Assembly (NCBI GenBank): GCA_016720775.1
Contig: JADKJX010000004.1
Coordinates: 434,001 to 498,000, forward strand
DNA from: Chitinophagaceae bacterium
GTDB taxonomy: Bacteria > Bacteroidota > Bacteroidia > Chitinophagales > Chitinophagaceae
Direction of reading: 5' to 3'
DNA length: 64,000 bases
This document shows, piece by piece, positions 41,780 to 51,266 of this stretch (the first letter of the stretch is position 1; each line of letters opens with the position of its first letter). A program made the translations under genes and the position numbers. The notes below the pieces were generated by a model. It saw only the letters and a program-made list of their open reading frames with translations. It did not search any database and had not been told where the DNA came from.

Positions 41780-44700
41780 ATGAGAAAGTTATTTTTTCTA
41801 CTCACATTCTTGCCTGGCTTATTATTGGCTCAAAAAAAAGCGCCATTTCATTCGTCACTGACAACGGCTGCCTGTTCAGCACCCGGCACTATTCCTTCAA
41901 AGGCAATACCTGTGTGTGGCACCACCGTTTTCACACAGAACGATATTACTGACTGTACCGCACCGGACGTGGCGCAGAATCAATGTCCGGACCTTTTTAC
42001 ATCCGGTCACTCATTCTGGTATAAATTCACCTGCTTTACCAGTGGTACGTTGGAATTTTTGATAGACCCGAATGTGAATGATGATTACGACTGGGTACTG
42101 TTTGATGTTACCGGGCATAACCCGGATGATGTATTGACCGATCCCTCCCTCGTTATTTCCATCAACGGAGCCTTCCCAACCGGTTTGGTAACAGGTTGTG
42201 CCCCTGCCGGCACCAGCAATGTAAATTGCTTCAATAGTGCCGATGTATTAAATAAGCCGGAAAATATTTTAGCGGGACATAATTTCCTGCTGATGGTTAC
42301 AAATTTTACCAACACCCCTCCACCAAATAATGGATACAATCTTTCTTTCGGTGGCACGGCTGTTATCAGCGATGGCAATCTTCCCGATATCGATCACATT
42401 GTAGCCGGTTGCAACAGCATCAAAGTATTTTTTACCACCGATATAAAATGTAACAGTGTAACTGGTTCCGGAAGTGAATTCGTAGTCGGGCCCGGCACCA
42501 ATACCATAACAGGTGTTACATCAGATTGCCCCCTTGGTTTTCTTGCCATCAATTCATTGACCATTAATTTAGCAAGCCCGCTGGTGGTACAAGGAAATTA
42601 TACGCTTACCATTAAAAAGGGAACCGATAATAATACCTTCCGGAATATTTGTGATAATGAGATACCGGTAGGTACTGTCGTAAACTTCAGCATACAACGC
42701 CCCGTGGCAAATTTTATACTTCCACCCGAAGCCTGCCTGGGCGATGCAAGAACTTTTACAAGTTCAAGTGATCCCCTGCCGGGAAATACCGTTACTGAAT
42801 GGCACTGGAATTTTGGTGATGCCACTACGTCCTTATTACAAAATCCTTCGCATACCTATGCCGCAGCGGGAACCTACCTGGTAAAACACTGGATCGTGAA
42901 CAGCCTGGGTTGCAACAGCGATACATCTGTTCAATCCTTCACCGTTAATTCATTACCCACTGCCAATTTTAATTTTGCAATTCCCGGATGTGCAACAAGA
43001 GATATCAGTTTCAGTGATATCTCCATTCCAAATTCAGGTACCCTTACAAACTGGGCCTGGGATTTCGGAGATGGAAATACATCTGCTTTACAAAATCCAA
43101 TACATTCGTATGCGGCAGCAGGTACTTACAATGTTAAGTTAACTGTAACCAGCAGCAAAGGATGCATAAACAACATCATCAAACAGGTTGTTATCAATCA
43201 CCGGCCGGCTGCCGGGTTTATATTACCGGCCGTATGTTTAAATGATACCTATGCCCAGTTCACAGATAACAGCACCGTTGCAGCCGGTAATATCACAAAC
43301 TGGGACTGGAATTTTGGAGACCCCGGCTCGGGGTTATTAAATGTTTCACTGCAACAAAACCCGCAACACAGTTATTCGGCTGTAGGTCCATATAATGTCA
43401 GGCTGATCGTTACAAGTAATAATGGTTGCAGGGATACTATTACACAAACCATTTTTGTAAACGGCAGTTTCCCTACCGCTGATTTTAATGTACAGAATGC
43501 TGCCGGTTTATGCGCCAATGATTCGGTAGCCATTGTTGATGCCTCAACTGTGTTCCCTGGTAATATCACCAAAGTGCAGATCTGGTGGGATAATATAAAC
43601 TTCCCCGGAGGACCGCCGCAGGTAGATAATAATCCATTTCCCGGAAAGGTTTACAAACATTTGTACCTGCCCAATTCACAGGTAACGAAAACATACCAGG
43701 TCAGGTACCAGGTTTTTTCCGGCGGTGTTTGTGAAGATGATAAGTTGCAGACAATAACCGTAAATGCGGCGCCACTGGTTCAGTTCAATAACATACCCGA
43801 TACCTGTTTGCTGGTGGCTCCATTCCAGGTTACACAGGCAAGTGAGATCGGTGGCGTGCCCGGCACAGGTATATATTCAGGCCCGGGCATTTCAGCATCC
43901 GGGATATTTGATCCGGCCATTGCGGGTGTCGGCACGCACACAATAAAATATACATTTACCAGTGTGATGGGCTGTGTGGATATGCAAAGCAGATCTATAA
44001 CCGTAACAGATACTGCCTCGGCAAGGTTTAGCTTTACATCACCTACCTGCGATGGGAATGCAGTAAATTTCAAAGATGAATCTGTTGCACCTGCAGGTGT
44101 TAACTTATCCAATGTAACTTGGAATTTTGGCGATGGTTCTCCTTCAGAAGTTCATCTTCCCAGTGCTTCTGTTTCGCATGTGTTTCCTGCTTGGGGTGAT
44201 TATACCGTTACATTATTCAACACATCCGTTGCGGGCTGTTTAAGTACGGTTACTTCCAAACGGGTTCATATCAATCCACAGCCGGTAACTGATTTTGCAT
44301 TTTTACAATCAAGTGTTTGTTTGCCCAATGCACTCGTATCCTTTGCAAATAATTCTTCCATTGCAGATGCAAGTGCGTTACTATATACCTGGGATTTTGG
44401 AGACGGCACTCCTTTATCATCAGCTTTTGCTCCTTCACATATTTATACAGGCACCGGCCCTTACCTGGTAAGGTTAACAGCCCGGTCGAATGTTGGATGC
44501 ACAAGAACCTTTACCCGGAATGTTGATTTTATTCATCCGCAACCGCATGCAAATTTTACAACCAGCAAACCAAGCGCCTGCCTGGGTGAAGTAATAACCT
44601 TTACCGACATCACAGATCCGTTGGATGGTATTACTACCGAATGGCATTGGAGTATGGGAGATGGTTCAGTACCGAATACACGTACTTTCTCATATACCTA

Positions 44701-45307
44701 TATTGATACGTTGGAATACAATACCAGCCTCTTTATTGTAAACAGTCATGGTTGTCACAGCGACACCATCAATAAATTATTTAAGGTATATCCTAATCCA
44801 ACCGTAAATGCCGGGGAAGACAGGTTGGTTTTGCAGGGCGGAAGGATCATTTTGAACCCAACAGCAGAAGGTGTTCAGTTGCAATATTTATGGACGCCGG
44901 TTACTTATCTCCTGAATGGAGTGGATAATATCAAAGCACCTACCGCCATCCGGATAATGGATGACATAACATATACACTTACTGTAACTGCCCGCGGCGG
45001 ATGTAAACGAAGCGATGACATGTTCATTAAAGTGCTGAAGCCACCGGTGATCCCGAATACGTTCACACCCAATAATGATGGAATAAATGATAAATGGGTG
45101 ATTACCTACCTGAATGATTATCCCGATTGCAGGGTGGAAGTATTTACACGAACGGGGCAGTTAGTATTCAGCTCAGCCAAAGGATATCCCAATCCATGGA
45201 ATGGAACCAGGAATGGCAAGCCGCTTCCTTTTGATACTTATTATTATATCCTGGAGCCTGGTTTTGGCAGGGAGCCGATAACAGGATATGTGACCCTTGT
45301 GAAATAA
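41780..45307 (+). CDS. Large T9SS type B cargo protein with PKD domains
   Basis: 1175 residues with a signal peptide (RKLFFLLTFLPGLLLAQ). The N-terminal 180 residues are a beta-rich domain (CPDLFTSGHSFWYKFTC). At least six PKD-type units follow, each with a W-x-F/M-GD core: WHWNFGDATTS, WAWDFGDGNTS, WDWNFGDPGSG, VTWNFGDGSPS, YTWDFGDGTPL and WHWSMGDGS. The C-terminus is the gliding-motility-associated type B sorting domain: PNTFTPNNDGINDKWVITYL, VEVFTRTGQLVFSSAKG, WNGTRNGKPLPFDTYYYIL. Surface-attached adhesin-like protein exported by the T9SS. A good promoter lies 62 bp upstream. The ligand is unknown. Confidence 0.92.
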   Translation: MRKLFFLLTFLPGLLLAQKKAPFHSSLTTAACSAPGTIPSKAIPVCGTTVFTQNDITDCTAPDVAQNQCPDLFTSGHSFWYKFTCFTSGTLEFLIDPNVNDDYDWVLFDVTGHNPDDVLTDPSLVISINGAFPTGLVTGCAPAGTSNVNCFNSADVLNKPENILAGHNFLLMVTNFTNTPPPNNGYNLSFGGTAVISDGNLPDIDHIVAGCNSIKVFFTTDIKCNSVTGSGSEFVVGPGTNTITGVTSDCPLGFLAINSLTINLASPLVVQGNYTLTIKKGTDNNTFRNICDNEIPVGTVVNFSIQRPVANFILPPEACLGDARTFTSSSDPLPGNTVTEWHWNFGDATTSLLQNPSHTYAAAGTYLVKHWIVNSLGCNSDTSVQSFTVNSLPTANFNFAIPGCATRDISFSDISIPNSGTLTNWAWDFGDGNTSALQNPIHSYAAAGTYNVKLTVTSSKGCINNIIKQVVINHRPAAGFILPAVCLNDTYAQFTDNSTVAAGNITNWDWNFGDPGSGLLNVSLQQNPQHSYSAVGPYNVRLIVTSNNGCRDTITQTIFVNGSFPTADFNVQNAAGLCANDSVAIVDASTVFPGNITKVQIWWDNINFPGGPPQVDNNPFPGKVYKHLYLPNSQVTKTYQVRYQVFSGGVCEDDKLQTITVNAAPLVQFNNIPDTCLLVAPFQVTQASEIGGVPGTGIYSGPGISASGIFDPAIAGVGTHTIKYTFTSVMGCVDMQSRSITVTDTASARFSFTSPTCDGNAVNFKDESVAPAGVNLSNVTWNFGDGSPSEVHLPSASVSHVFPAWGDYTVTLFNTSVAGCLSTVTSKRVHINPQPVTDFAFLQSSVCLPNALVSFANNSSIADASALLYTWDFGDGTPLSSAFAPSHIYTGTGPYLVRLTARSNVGCTRTFTRNVDFIHPQPHANFTTSKPSACLGEVITFTDITDPLDGITTEWHWSMGDGSVPNTRTFSYTYIDTLEYNTSLFIVNSHGCHSDTINKLFKVYPNPTVNAGEDRLVLQGGRIILNPTAEGVQLQYLWTPVTYLLNGVDNIKAPTAIRIMDDITYTLTVTARGGCKRSDDMFIKVLKPPVIPNTFTPNNDGINDKWVITYLNDYPDCRVEVFTRTGQLVFSSAKGYPNPWNGTRNGKPLPFDTYYYILEPGFGREPITGYVTLVK

Positions 45308-45315
45308 TGTGCTGA

Positions 45316-46431
45316 TCAAGTAAGTCCCCTTCCCCCGGTAACAAAACTATAAACCGAAGGCAACAGTTTCCGGAGCAATGCACCGACAATTACCGATAGT
45401 GCGACCAGGCATAAGGGCAGTAAAATAAATGTGATCATCCTGTACCCGTACCAATCATTGATCTGCATAAATACAGCCCTGGTAGCGTACACAACCAGCG
45501 GTGCATGCAATACATAGATCATAAAAGAAAAAGCAGAGAGCCACACAAACCATTTTTTATTCATGAACCATTTCACCAGTGCATTGCAACCATACCAGGC
45601 ACAGATCAATCCACTTAATACAACCGCTTTGTGCATCAGTAACAATATGGGGCCAAGTCCGTTGAAAGGCGCATTAAAAGCCAGCACTGTTTTAACAATG
45701 GAAAGCAGCATAAAAACAAGGAACCAGAATTTTGGTCGCAGCCATTTGTTCGGGGCATCAATATTGAAATTTGTTTTCTGCATCCAGATACCCAATGAAA
45801 AGAACAGCAGTCCCTCTCCTTCAATGATAATAAAACCTGCCGTGGACAACCAAAGTAAAAAAGCGAATGAAAAGAATATCCACCTGGCAATACGATGTGT
45901 TACACAATAGCGCAATGCCGGGTAAGCCAGGTTGTAAATGAGCAACACCCGGATGAACCAGAGCTGGTACGATACCGGGAAGAAGATCCACCTTGCCAAT
46001 ACTTCGTACCAGTGGTATTGGTGCAATAAGGTCCGGGTCTCATCGATCTGCATCATGCCGGTTGCAGATACAATATTCCTGCTGTACGGAAAAAATTCCA
46101 GCACAAAGGTGAGTAGCAAACCAACGGCACTCCATATCAAATAAGGATAGAGCAGGGTCTTTACTCTTTTGGCCGACCGTTGTTTATACGGTTTATGATC
46201 ACTCATAGCAAACAGGTAGCCCGATATGATGAACAGCATCGGTATGCGGAAACGGAACAACCCGTTGGCAAGCCAGTATTCGGTAAAGCTGGTAGCAGTA
46301 AGCCGTTCGCCGGGCATGGTCCATGGCTGCAAATAGCCCTGGTTAAGGTTATAGCCATGCACAAACACCAACAAGAACATGGATACAAAAGACCAGAACC
46401 GGAATTTTTGAGAGTTGAATGCAGACAACAT
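45316..46431 (-). CDS. Acyltransferase family 3 membrane protein
   Basis: 371 residues with about ten membrane helices and the acyltransferase-3 (OafA/YrhL-like) layout: VFVHGYNLNQGYL contains the membrane-edge His of the first helix, FRFRIPMLFIISGYLFAMSD is the R..P.F...SGYL motif, and YQLWFIRVLLIYNLAYP is the LWFI block of the middle. These enzymes O-acetylate or O-acylate surface sugars using acyl-CoA. The acceptor is unknown; no glycan gene is next to it. Convergent with the PKD-domain gene, with only 8 bp between the stops. Confidence 0.88.
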   Translation of the reverse strand: MLSAFNSQKFRFWSFVSMFLLVFVHGYNLNQGYLQPWTMPGERLTATSFTEYWLANGLFRFRIPMLFIISGYLFAMSDHKPYKQRSAKRVKTLLYPYLIWSAVGLLLTFVLEFFPYSRNIVSATGMMQIDETRTLLHQYHWYEVLARWIFFPVSYQLWFIRVLLIYNLAYPALRYCVTHRIARWIFFSFAFLLWLSTAGFIIIEGEGLLFFSLGIWMQKTNFNIDAPNKWLRPKFWFLVFMLLSIVKTVLAFNAPFNGLGPILLLMHKAVVLSGLICAWYGCNALVKWFMNKKWFVWLSAFSFMIYVLHAPLVVYATRAVFMQINDWYGYRMITFILLPLCLVALSVIVGALLRKLLPSVYSFVTGGRGLT

Positions 46432-46539
46432 GTATCAACGGAATTTACGCACAAGTATAGTACTAATATTTCAGGAGTTAATAAAAATCAAACGCGGAGC
46501 ATTGCTGATTTTTTTGTTTTAACTTCAAAGAAAAAAGTT

Positions 46540-47391
46540 ATGGATCAGAAAATTATTGATCTCTACGACGAGTATACACATGCACCCTTAACAAGAGGTG
46601 TATTCATAAACCGCCTCATCTTGCTCACCGGTAGTTTAACAGCTGCCATGTCGATACTTCCATCCATTGAAGTGAATGCAGCCAATATGAAGATCATGCC
46701 GGATAATGACCTGTTCACCGAAAGGATCAGTTATCCCGGCCTTCCCGGAAAAATGGACGCATACATTGCACGCCCGAAAGAAGAAAAGAAATACCCGGCC
46801 ATCATCATCATTCATGAGAACCGGGGATTGAATGCACATATAGAAGATGTGGCACGCCGTGCTGCCAAGGAAGGTTTTCTTGCCATTGCGCCTAATGCGT
46901 TATCGGCCATCGGCGTTGCAGCGGCAAACGAAGATGAGGCCCGCCAGAAATTCCAGGAGTTGAAAGCTGAGAATAACTTACAGAATTTCATCAACGCCTA
47001 TGATTATTTAAGTACCCGTAAAGACTATAATGGCAATGCCGGTTGCGTGGGCTTTTGCTGGGGTGGCGGCATGGCTAATAACCTTGCTGTAAAATTACCC
47101 GGCCTCAAAGCGGCTGTGGCTTTTTATGGTCGCCAGCCTGCGGCAGAAGATGTTGCCAATATTAAAGCCGCATTGCAATTACATTATGCCGGCCTCGATG
47201 ACCGGGTGAATACAGGCATTGCTGCATATGAAGAAGCGCTGAAGAAAAATAATATCCGGTATGAACTTTACATGTACGACGGCGTTAACCATGCTTTTCA
47301 TAATGATACTGCCCCTACCCGCTATAATGAAGCGGCGGCAAAACTTGCCTGGCAAAGAACCATTGAGTTCTTTACGAAATATGTGAAATAG
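46540..47391 (+). CDS. Dienelactone hydrolase family protein
   Basis: 283 residues from ATG 46540. The N-terminal stretch YDEYTHAPLTRGVFINRL followed by a hydrophobic segment (LTGSLTAAMSILPSI) is the exported-DLH form; a twin-arginine motif is not intact. The hydrolase core has YPAIIIIHENRGLNAHIEDV, the nucleophile Cys in VGFCWGGGMANNL, Asp in YAGLDDRVNTGI and His in DGVNHAFHNDTAPTRYNE, the C-D-H triad typical of dienelactone hydrolases. The physiological substrate is unknown. Two small-gap genes follow on the same strand. A longer frame back to 46180 is antisense to the acyltransferase and was not used. Confidence 0.92.
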   Translation: MDQKIIDLYDEYTHAPLTRGVFINRLILLTGSLTAAMSILPSIEVNAANMKIMPDNDLFTERISYPGLPGKMDAYIARPKEEKKYPAIIIIHENRGLNAHIEDVARRAAKEGFLAIAPNALSAIGVAAANEDEARQKFQELKAENNLQNFINAYDYLSTRKDYNGNAGCVGFCWGGGMANNLAVKLPGLKAAVAFYGRQPAAEDVANIKAALQLHYAGLDDRVNTGIAAYEEALKKNNIRYELYMYDGVNHAFHNDTAPTRYNEAAAKLAWQRTIEFFTKYVK

Positions 47392-47417
47392 TTTTAGCTT
47401 TACCTCAAATAACAAGC

Positions 47418-47777
47418 ATGAAGAAAATTTATCTCAGCCTGCTGGCTGTTTGTGTAGCCGGTATAACCAATGCGCAAACCAATATCAAATTAGAAGAAGT
47501 GAGCCGGCATATCGGCGACAGCGTAACCGTGTGCGGCCAGGTAGATGACCTGCGTTACTTCGAATCATCAAAGAACTCCCCTACTTTTTTAAACATCGGC
47601 GGCAAATATCCAAACCAGTTGCTTACCGTAGTGATCTGGGGCGATGTGCGGAAGCAATTCAAAAATAACCCCGATGAACTGAAAGGCAAACAGGTTTGCA
47701 TCACCGGCCGTATCATCCTGTTTAAAGACAGGCCCGAGATCGTGATAGGCCAGCCGGAACAACTGGTTCTTCAGTAA
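47418..47777 (+). CDS. Secreted OB-fold domain protein
   Basis: 119 residues with a signal peptide (MKKIYLSLLAVCVAGITNAQ). The mature part is a single OB-fold of the nucleic-acid-binding-like type: SRHIGDSVTVCGQVDDLRYF, SPTFLNIGGKYPNQLLTVVI, ELKGKQVCITGRIILFKDRP and EIVIGQPEQLVL. Such small exported OB-fold proteins are common in Bacteroidota; binding partner unknown. It lies 26 bp after the dienelactone hydrolase gene and 47 bp before the glycosidase-like gene. Confidence 0.85.
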   Translation: MKKIYLSLLAVCVAGITNAQTNIKLEEVSRHIGDSVTVCGQVDDLRYFESSKNSPTFLNIGGKYPNQLLTVVIWGDVRKQFKNNPDELKGKQVCITGRIILFKDRPEIVIGQPEQLVLQ

Positions 47778-47824
47778 GATCTTCAACAGTCACCGGGATC
47801 AACTAATTTTATAGCAAACAAAAG

Positions 47825-49141
47825 ATGAACCGCCGGTCTTTTTTATACAACAGCATTCTTACCGGGGCAGGCTATTCCCTGATCAATAGTTCCTGCAGAT
47901 CGACACATAGCAGCGCCCGGTCATACAATGTTCCGGAAGCATTACAACTAAAAATGTATGATGCTGCGCTGGCGATGGCTAAAAGCAAGATACGTGGCGG
48001 GCCGGCAGACGCTGTTTATAAAAAACCATTTGTGGATGCTGCTTTTTCGCCCAATATCTTTTACTGGGATACCTGCTTCATTGCAGCTTATGCAAAATAT
48101 CATGCGGATGAACTTCCCATTGCCAATGCGCTTGACAACTTTTACAACCGCATGGATGAAGATGGTTTTATAAGCCGTGAATATACCCGGGAAGGAAAGA
48201 CCATGTGGCCCAAAGATCACCCCGTAAGCGTGAACCCACCCCTGCTTGCATTTGCCGAACTGGAACTGTACAGCCAGCAAAAAGATACGGAGCGGCTGAA
48301 GAGAGTTTATCCTTATTTACAAAAGCATTTTCAATTCCTGCTTACGCATTACCGCATGGATGATCATCTTTTCTTCAGCGATGCATTAGGCTCGGGCATG
48401 GATAATATTCCCCGGTACCCCGATGGATGGCAGGACGACGGCGAAGGCATAAAGCTGCATAACCTGTACCCGGAGATATTTAATTATGATGGACTGAGCC
48501 CGGCATGGAATAAGCAGGGCCGTTCGGTTGACTTTTCATCGCAGATGGCGTTGTTTGCTGAAAATCTCATCAGCATTGCTTCCATCATTCAACAGAAAGA
48601 TGAAGTTGCTGATTACCTGAAGTTCTATGATGAAACAAAAAATGCCATCAACAAACATTGCTGGAATGAAGCTGATCAATTTTATTACGATCTCGGTTAT
48701 GACAAACAGATCAGGCGGAAACACATTGGCATGTTCTGGACATTGATCGCAGGCATCGTTCCTTCAGAAAAAATTTCCGGCATGATAAAGCACCTCACTG
48801 ATCCTGCCGGATTCTGGAGAACCATTCCAGTTGCAAGCTATCCGGCCAACCAGCAGGGATATTCAAAAGAAGGAACCTACTGGCTGGGCTCGGTATGGGC
48901 GCCAACCAATTACATGATCCTGCGTGGCCTGTTGCGTTACAATGAAAATAATATTGCCGGCCGTTTAGCCAGGCAATATTATTGGGCCGTAGCGGAAGTA
49001 TATAAACAAACCGGAACTTTTTTTGAGAACTATGCGCCCGATGCAGTAAGCAAGGGCAACCAGTCGAGGCCCGACTTCTGCGGCTGGACCGGACTTGTAC
49101 CCATTGCCATCTACCGGGAGTTTATAAAAAAGAACAATTGA
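47825..49141 (+). CDS. Trehalase/GH63-like glycoside hydrolase, exported
   Basis: 438 residues. The N-terminus MNRRSFLYNSILTGAGYSL followed by NSSC looks like a twin-arginine lipoprotein signal. The (alpha/alpha)6 barrel is suggested by PNIFYWDTCFIAAYAKYHAD (a W-D-T block near the active site), SDALGSGMDNIPRYPDGWQD (the S-G-x-D-N block with the likely general acid Asp), GTYWLGSVWAPTNYMILRGL and TGTFFENYAPDAVSKGN (likely base Glu). This is the pattern of MGH1/trehalase/GH63-type enzymes that cut alpha-glucosidic or mannosyl-glycerate bonds. Exact substrate unknown. Last of a three-gene set. Confidence 0.85.
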   Translation: MNRRSFLYNSILTGAGYSLINSSCRSTHSSARSYNVPEALQLKMYDAALAMAKSKIRGGPADAVYKKPFVDAAFSPNIFYWDTCFIAAYAKYHADELPIANALDNFYNRMDEDGFISREYTREGKTMWPKDHPVSVNPPLLAFAELELYSQQKDTERLKRVYPYLQKHFQFLLTHYRMDDHLFFSDALGSGMDNIPRYPDGWQDDGEGIKLHNLYPEIFNYDGLSPAWNKQGRSVDFSSQMALFAENLISIASIIQQKDEVADYLKFYDETKNAINKHCWNEADQFYYDLGYDKQIRRKHIGMFWTLIAGIVPSEKISGMIKHLTDPAGFWRTIPVASYPANQQGYSKEGTYWLGSVWAPTNYMILRGLLRYNENNIAGRLARQYYWAVAEVYKQTGTFFENYAPDAVSKGNQSRPDFCGWTGLVPIAIYREFIKKNN

Positions 49142-49155
49142 GTGAAAATATAAAA

Positions 49156-49743
49156 TCAAACCCCTGCCTTAATGGTCTTACCTGCTTCTGTGCAAATGGC
49201 CGCCTTGTGTAATACAATTTTTTCCTGTACCATGTCGAAAGAAAGTTCAACCCATCCGTTGTAAATACTTCCATTCTTCTTTACCTGTACCGGAAGATAT
49301 TTGTGACTAACGCTTTTCCAGTTTCCCTGCCAGAATGGATTGCCTATCATGGGAACGATCTTTTCTGCCAGTAAAAGCGAGTTTACTTCAAACCAGTTAT
49401 AACCGGGATACTGAAGTTTTATTTCCTCGTTTTTACTAAGTATGGGCGACTGGCCGTTTCCATCCATCAATAACCTGCTTTCCGTACCTGAACTGATATA
49501 ATACTGCCGGCGGTCTCTTTCCAGGATCGGATCACCTACCAGCAGTGTGCTCACTAAAAAATCATGGGTACCGTCGCTGTTGATGTCTATCATTTTTACC
49601 TGCCTGAAGCCGATGGATTCATCATGCAGATCGAGGTATTGCATCACCGGGTGAGGAACGGGAACTTCGGGTTGGGTGGTTTTTTCTTTTTTGCAGGCAG
49701 CCAGTACCAGTACTGCCAGTGCAAGGGCGTAGATCTTTTTCAT
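49156..49743 (-). CDS. Lipoprotein of unknown function with Ca-binding-like loop
   Basis: 195 residues with a lipobox (LVLAACKKE, C17) and a Pro-rich tether (TTQPEVPVPHPV). Residues about 52-60 read DINSDGTHDF, the D-x-N-x-D-G-x-x-D calcium loop seen in FG-GAP/dockerin-like repeats. The remaining sequence is beta-rich (YYISSGTESRLLMDGNGQSP, KKNGSIYNGWVELSFDMVQE). No named family. Probably anchored in the outer membrane. Confidence 0.78.
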   Translation of the reverse strand: MKKIYALALAVLVLAACKKEKTTQPEVPVPHPVMQYLDLHDESIGFRQVKMIDINSDGTHDFLVSTLLVGDPILERDRRQYYISSGTESRLLMDGNGQSPILSKNEEIKLQYPGYNWFEVNSLLLAEKIVPMIGNPFWQGNWKSVSHKYLPVQVKKNGSIYNGWVELSFDMVQEKIVLHKAAICTEAGKTIKAGV

Positions 49744-49968
49744 AATGCTATACTTTTAAGTTATCAATGTCAAATATGCTAAAAGGATTCTTCCAAAAAA
49801 ATGAGCAGGTGCATAAACTGAAAAATTAAGTGAATGAATTGTAATTTTTAACGGATACAACTCATCGCTCCAAAATGCATTTCATTGCATGTTTTAAGCA
49901 TCCTGCCCGAATGAAATATCCCGGCCGAAAAAGCATCTTTAACTTTATGTTGAAAATCACTAAAAGAA

Positions 49969-50598
49969 ATGAAAGCAACCATCATTGGTACCGGGCGCAT
50001 GGCAAAAGGAATTTTAAATGTACTGGCCAACGCATACCCGGGCGAGATCGGCCTGTACAGCAGGGATTTTAAAAAAGCCGAAAGTCTCATAAAAGAATGC
50101 GGGCTGGATGCGATAGCCCTGAAAGAGAAAGATCAATTCAGCGCTGGTATCATCATTCATACTTTATGGTACCGGGATGTATTGCCCTGGGTAAAAGAAC
50201 ACGAAGAAGAATTAAAAGGGAAGATACTCGTGGATATTACCAACCCTTTCAATGATAACTATGATGATTTTGTTATTGGGTATGATACTTCATCGGCAGA
50301 GGAAATTCAGCAACTTATTCCCGGTACCACCGTTGCCGGCGCCTTTAAAAATACCTATTGGGTGGTTTTTGATAACCCCGAATACGGCGGCATCCGCAGC
50401 GACATTTATGTAACGGCCAACGACAACTTGTGCCGCAAAAAAATAATGGAGTTGCTGCACCCCATTCCCTTCCGGGTATTTGATGCCGGCCTGTTAAAGA
50501 ATAACCGCACCATTGAACGGATGACCTTACTGGAAAAAGAACTGGCAACAAAAGCAGGCAATCATCCCCGGGTATCGTTTCATCTTTGGGGTGTATAA
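49969..50598 (+). CDS. NADPH-dependent F420 reductase-like protein
   Basis: 209 residues. The N-terminal Rossmann fold begins MKATIIGTGRMAKGILNVLA (G-T-G-R-M-A nucleotide loop). Other blocks are LYSRDFKKAESLI, ILVDITNPFNDNYDDFVIGY (the DxTNP block of the F420:NADPH oxidoreductase/NAD-binding-2 family) and TVAGAFKNTYWVVF. F420 itself is unlikely in this lineage, so the coenzyme partner and the substrate are uncertain. Cytoplasmic. Convergent with the next gene; a terminator lies between. Confidence 0.85.
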   Translation: MKATIIGTGRMAKGILNVLANAYPGEIGLYSRDFKKAESLIKECGLDAIALKEKDQFSAGIIIHTLWYRDVLPWVKEHEEELKGKILVDITNPFNDNYDDFVIGYDTSSAEEIQQLIPGTTVAGAFKNTYWVVFDNPEYGGIRSDIYVTANDNLCRKKIMELLHPIPFRVFDAGLLKNNRTIERMTLLEKELATKAGNHPRVSFHLWGV

Positions 50599-50600
50599 CG

Positions 50601-50632
50601 AAAGATGCCGGCTTTTAAAAACCGGCATCTTT
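50601..50632. terminator. Bidirectional terminator
   Basis: AAAGATGCCGG (50601-50611) pairs with CCGGCATCTTT (50622-50632), an 11-bp perfect stem with A-rich and T-rich flanks. It lies 3 bp after the oxidoreductase stop, between convergent genes. Confidence 0.85.
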
Positions 50633-50667
50633 GCAATGATCTGTATTACATCACAAGAACCATCTTT

Positions 50668-51159
50668 CTATTCACACAGTTTTATCGCATCGGTATTCTT
50701 GCTGCTCATCTGTATCTTATTTATTTTACCGGTTTTATTGTAGTACAATATCAAGGTACCATATCCCATCTGGAAAGCATCCCAGTCGGTATCTTTCAAT
50801 TTGGGATAGCCTAGCAGTTTGAAAAGATTATTCCGGCTTGCCCCCATCAGCGAAGGGCTCAGCTTTCCTTTGAACTGCTCCCCGATCTCAATGTATTTTC
50901 GTTCGGTAAAAAACGAAATGCCTTTGTCTTTAAAGAACACTCCGGCACAACGTGAAGCAGAATCAATCTCCACTACTTCGGTAAAACAGGGAAGGATCGT
51001 TTTTATTTCTCCTATTGCCGACTTGGGATAGAGATCGTTGACATTGCCTGCCGTCACATCCACTTCAATGGTTGGACAAACGGCTTTCGCTTTCAATTGT
51101 GCCTGGCTTGATAGTGAGGCAACAAGCAATAACATGACCTGGAAAAGGTTCTTCATCAT
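50668..51159 (-). CDS. Secreted protein of unknown function
   Basis: 163 residues from ATG 51159 with a signal peptide (MMKNLFQVMLLLVASLSSQAQ). The mature chain contains VDVTAGNVNDLYPKSAIGEI, the pair TILPCFTEVVEIDSASRCAG, and PSLMGASRNNLFKLLGYPKL. The last, with the following DTDWDAFQMGYGTLILYYN, is reminiscent of the SmpA/OmlA-like strand-helix element, but this is weak. Two close Cys may pair. It is preceded by the terminator of the DsrE-like gene. Confidence 0.7.
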   Translation of the reverse strand: MMKNLFQVMLLLVASLSSQAQLKAKAVCPTIEVDVTAGNVNDLYPKSAIGEIKTILPCFTEVVEIDSASRCAGVFFKDKGISFFTERKYIEIGEQFKGKLSPSLMGASRNNLFKLLGYPKLKDTDWDAFQMGYGTLILYYNKTGKINKIQMSSKNTDAIKLCE

Positions 51160-51212
51160 GGTTGATTTTAGGTGTTGATATTGAAGATCTGGATCGTAAC
51201 GGAATGCATATA

Positions 51213-51242
51213 GCAAATACCCTGCTAATTTTACCAGCAGGG
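51213..51242 (-). terminator. Terminator after the DsrE-like gene
   Basis: On the minus strand CCCTGCT (51242-51236), 9-nt loop, AGCAGGG (51226-51220), then TATTTGCTA, a weak U-tract. It separates two minus-strand genes. Confidence 0.6.
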
Positions 51243-51266
51243 CATGTTTACTTTATTTTTATCGTA

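Noticed and set aside
46180..46539. Extended N-terminus of the dienelactone hydrolase
   Set aside because: It would run antisense through the acyltransferase gene; the family start is at 46540.
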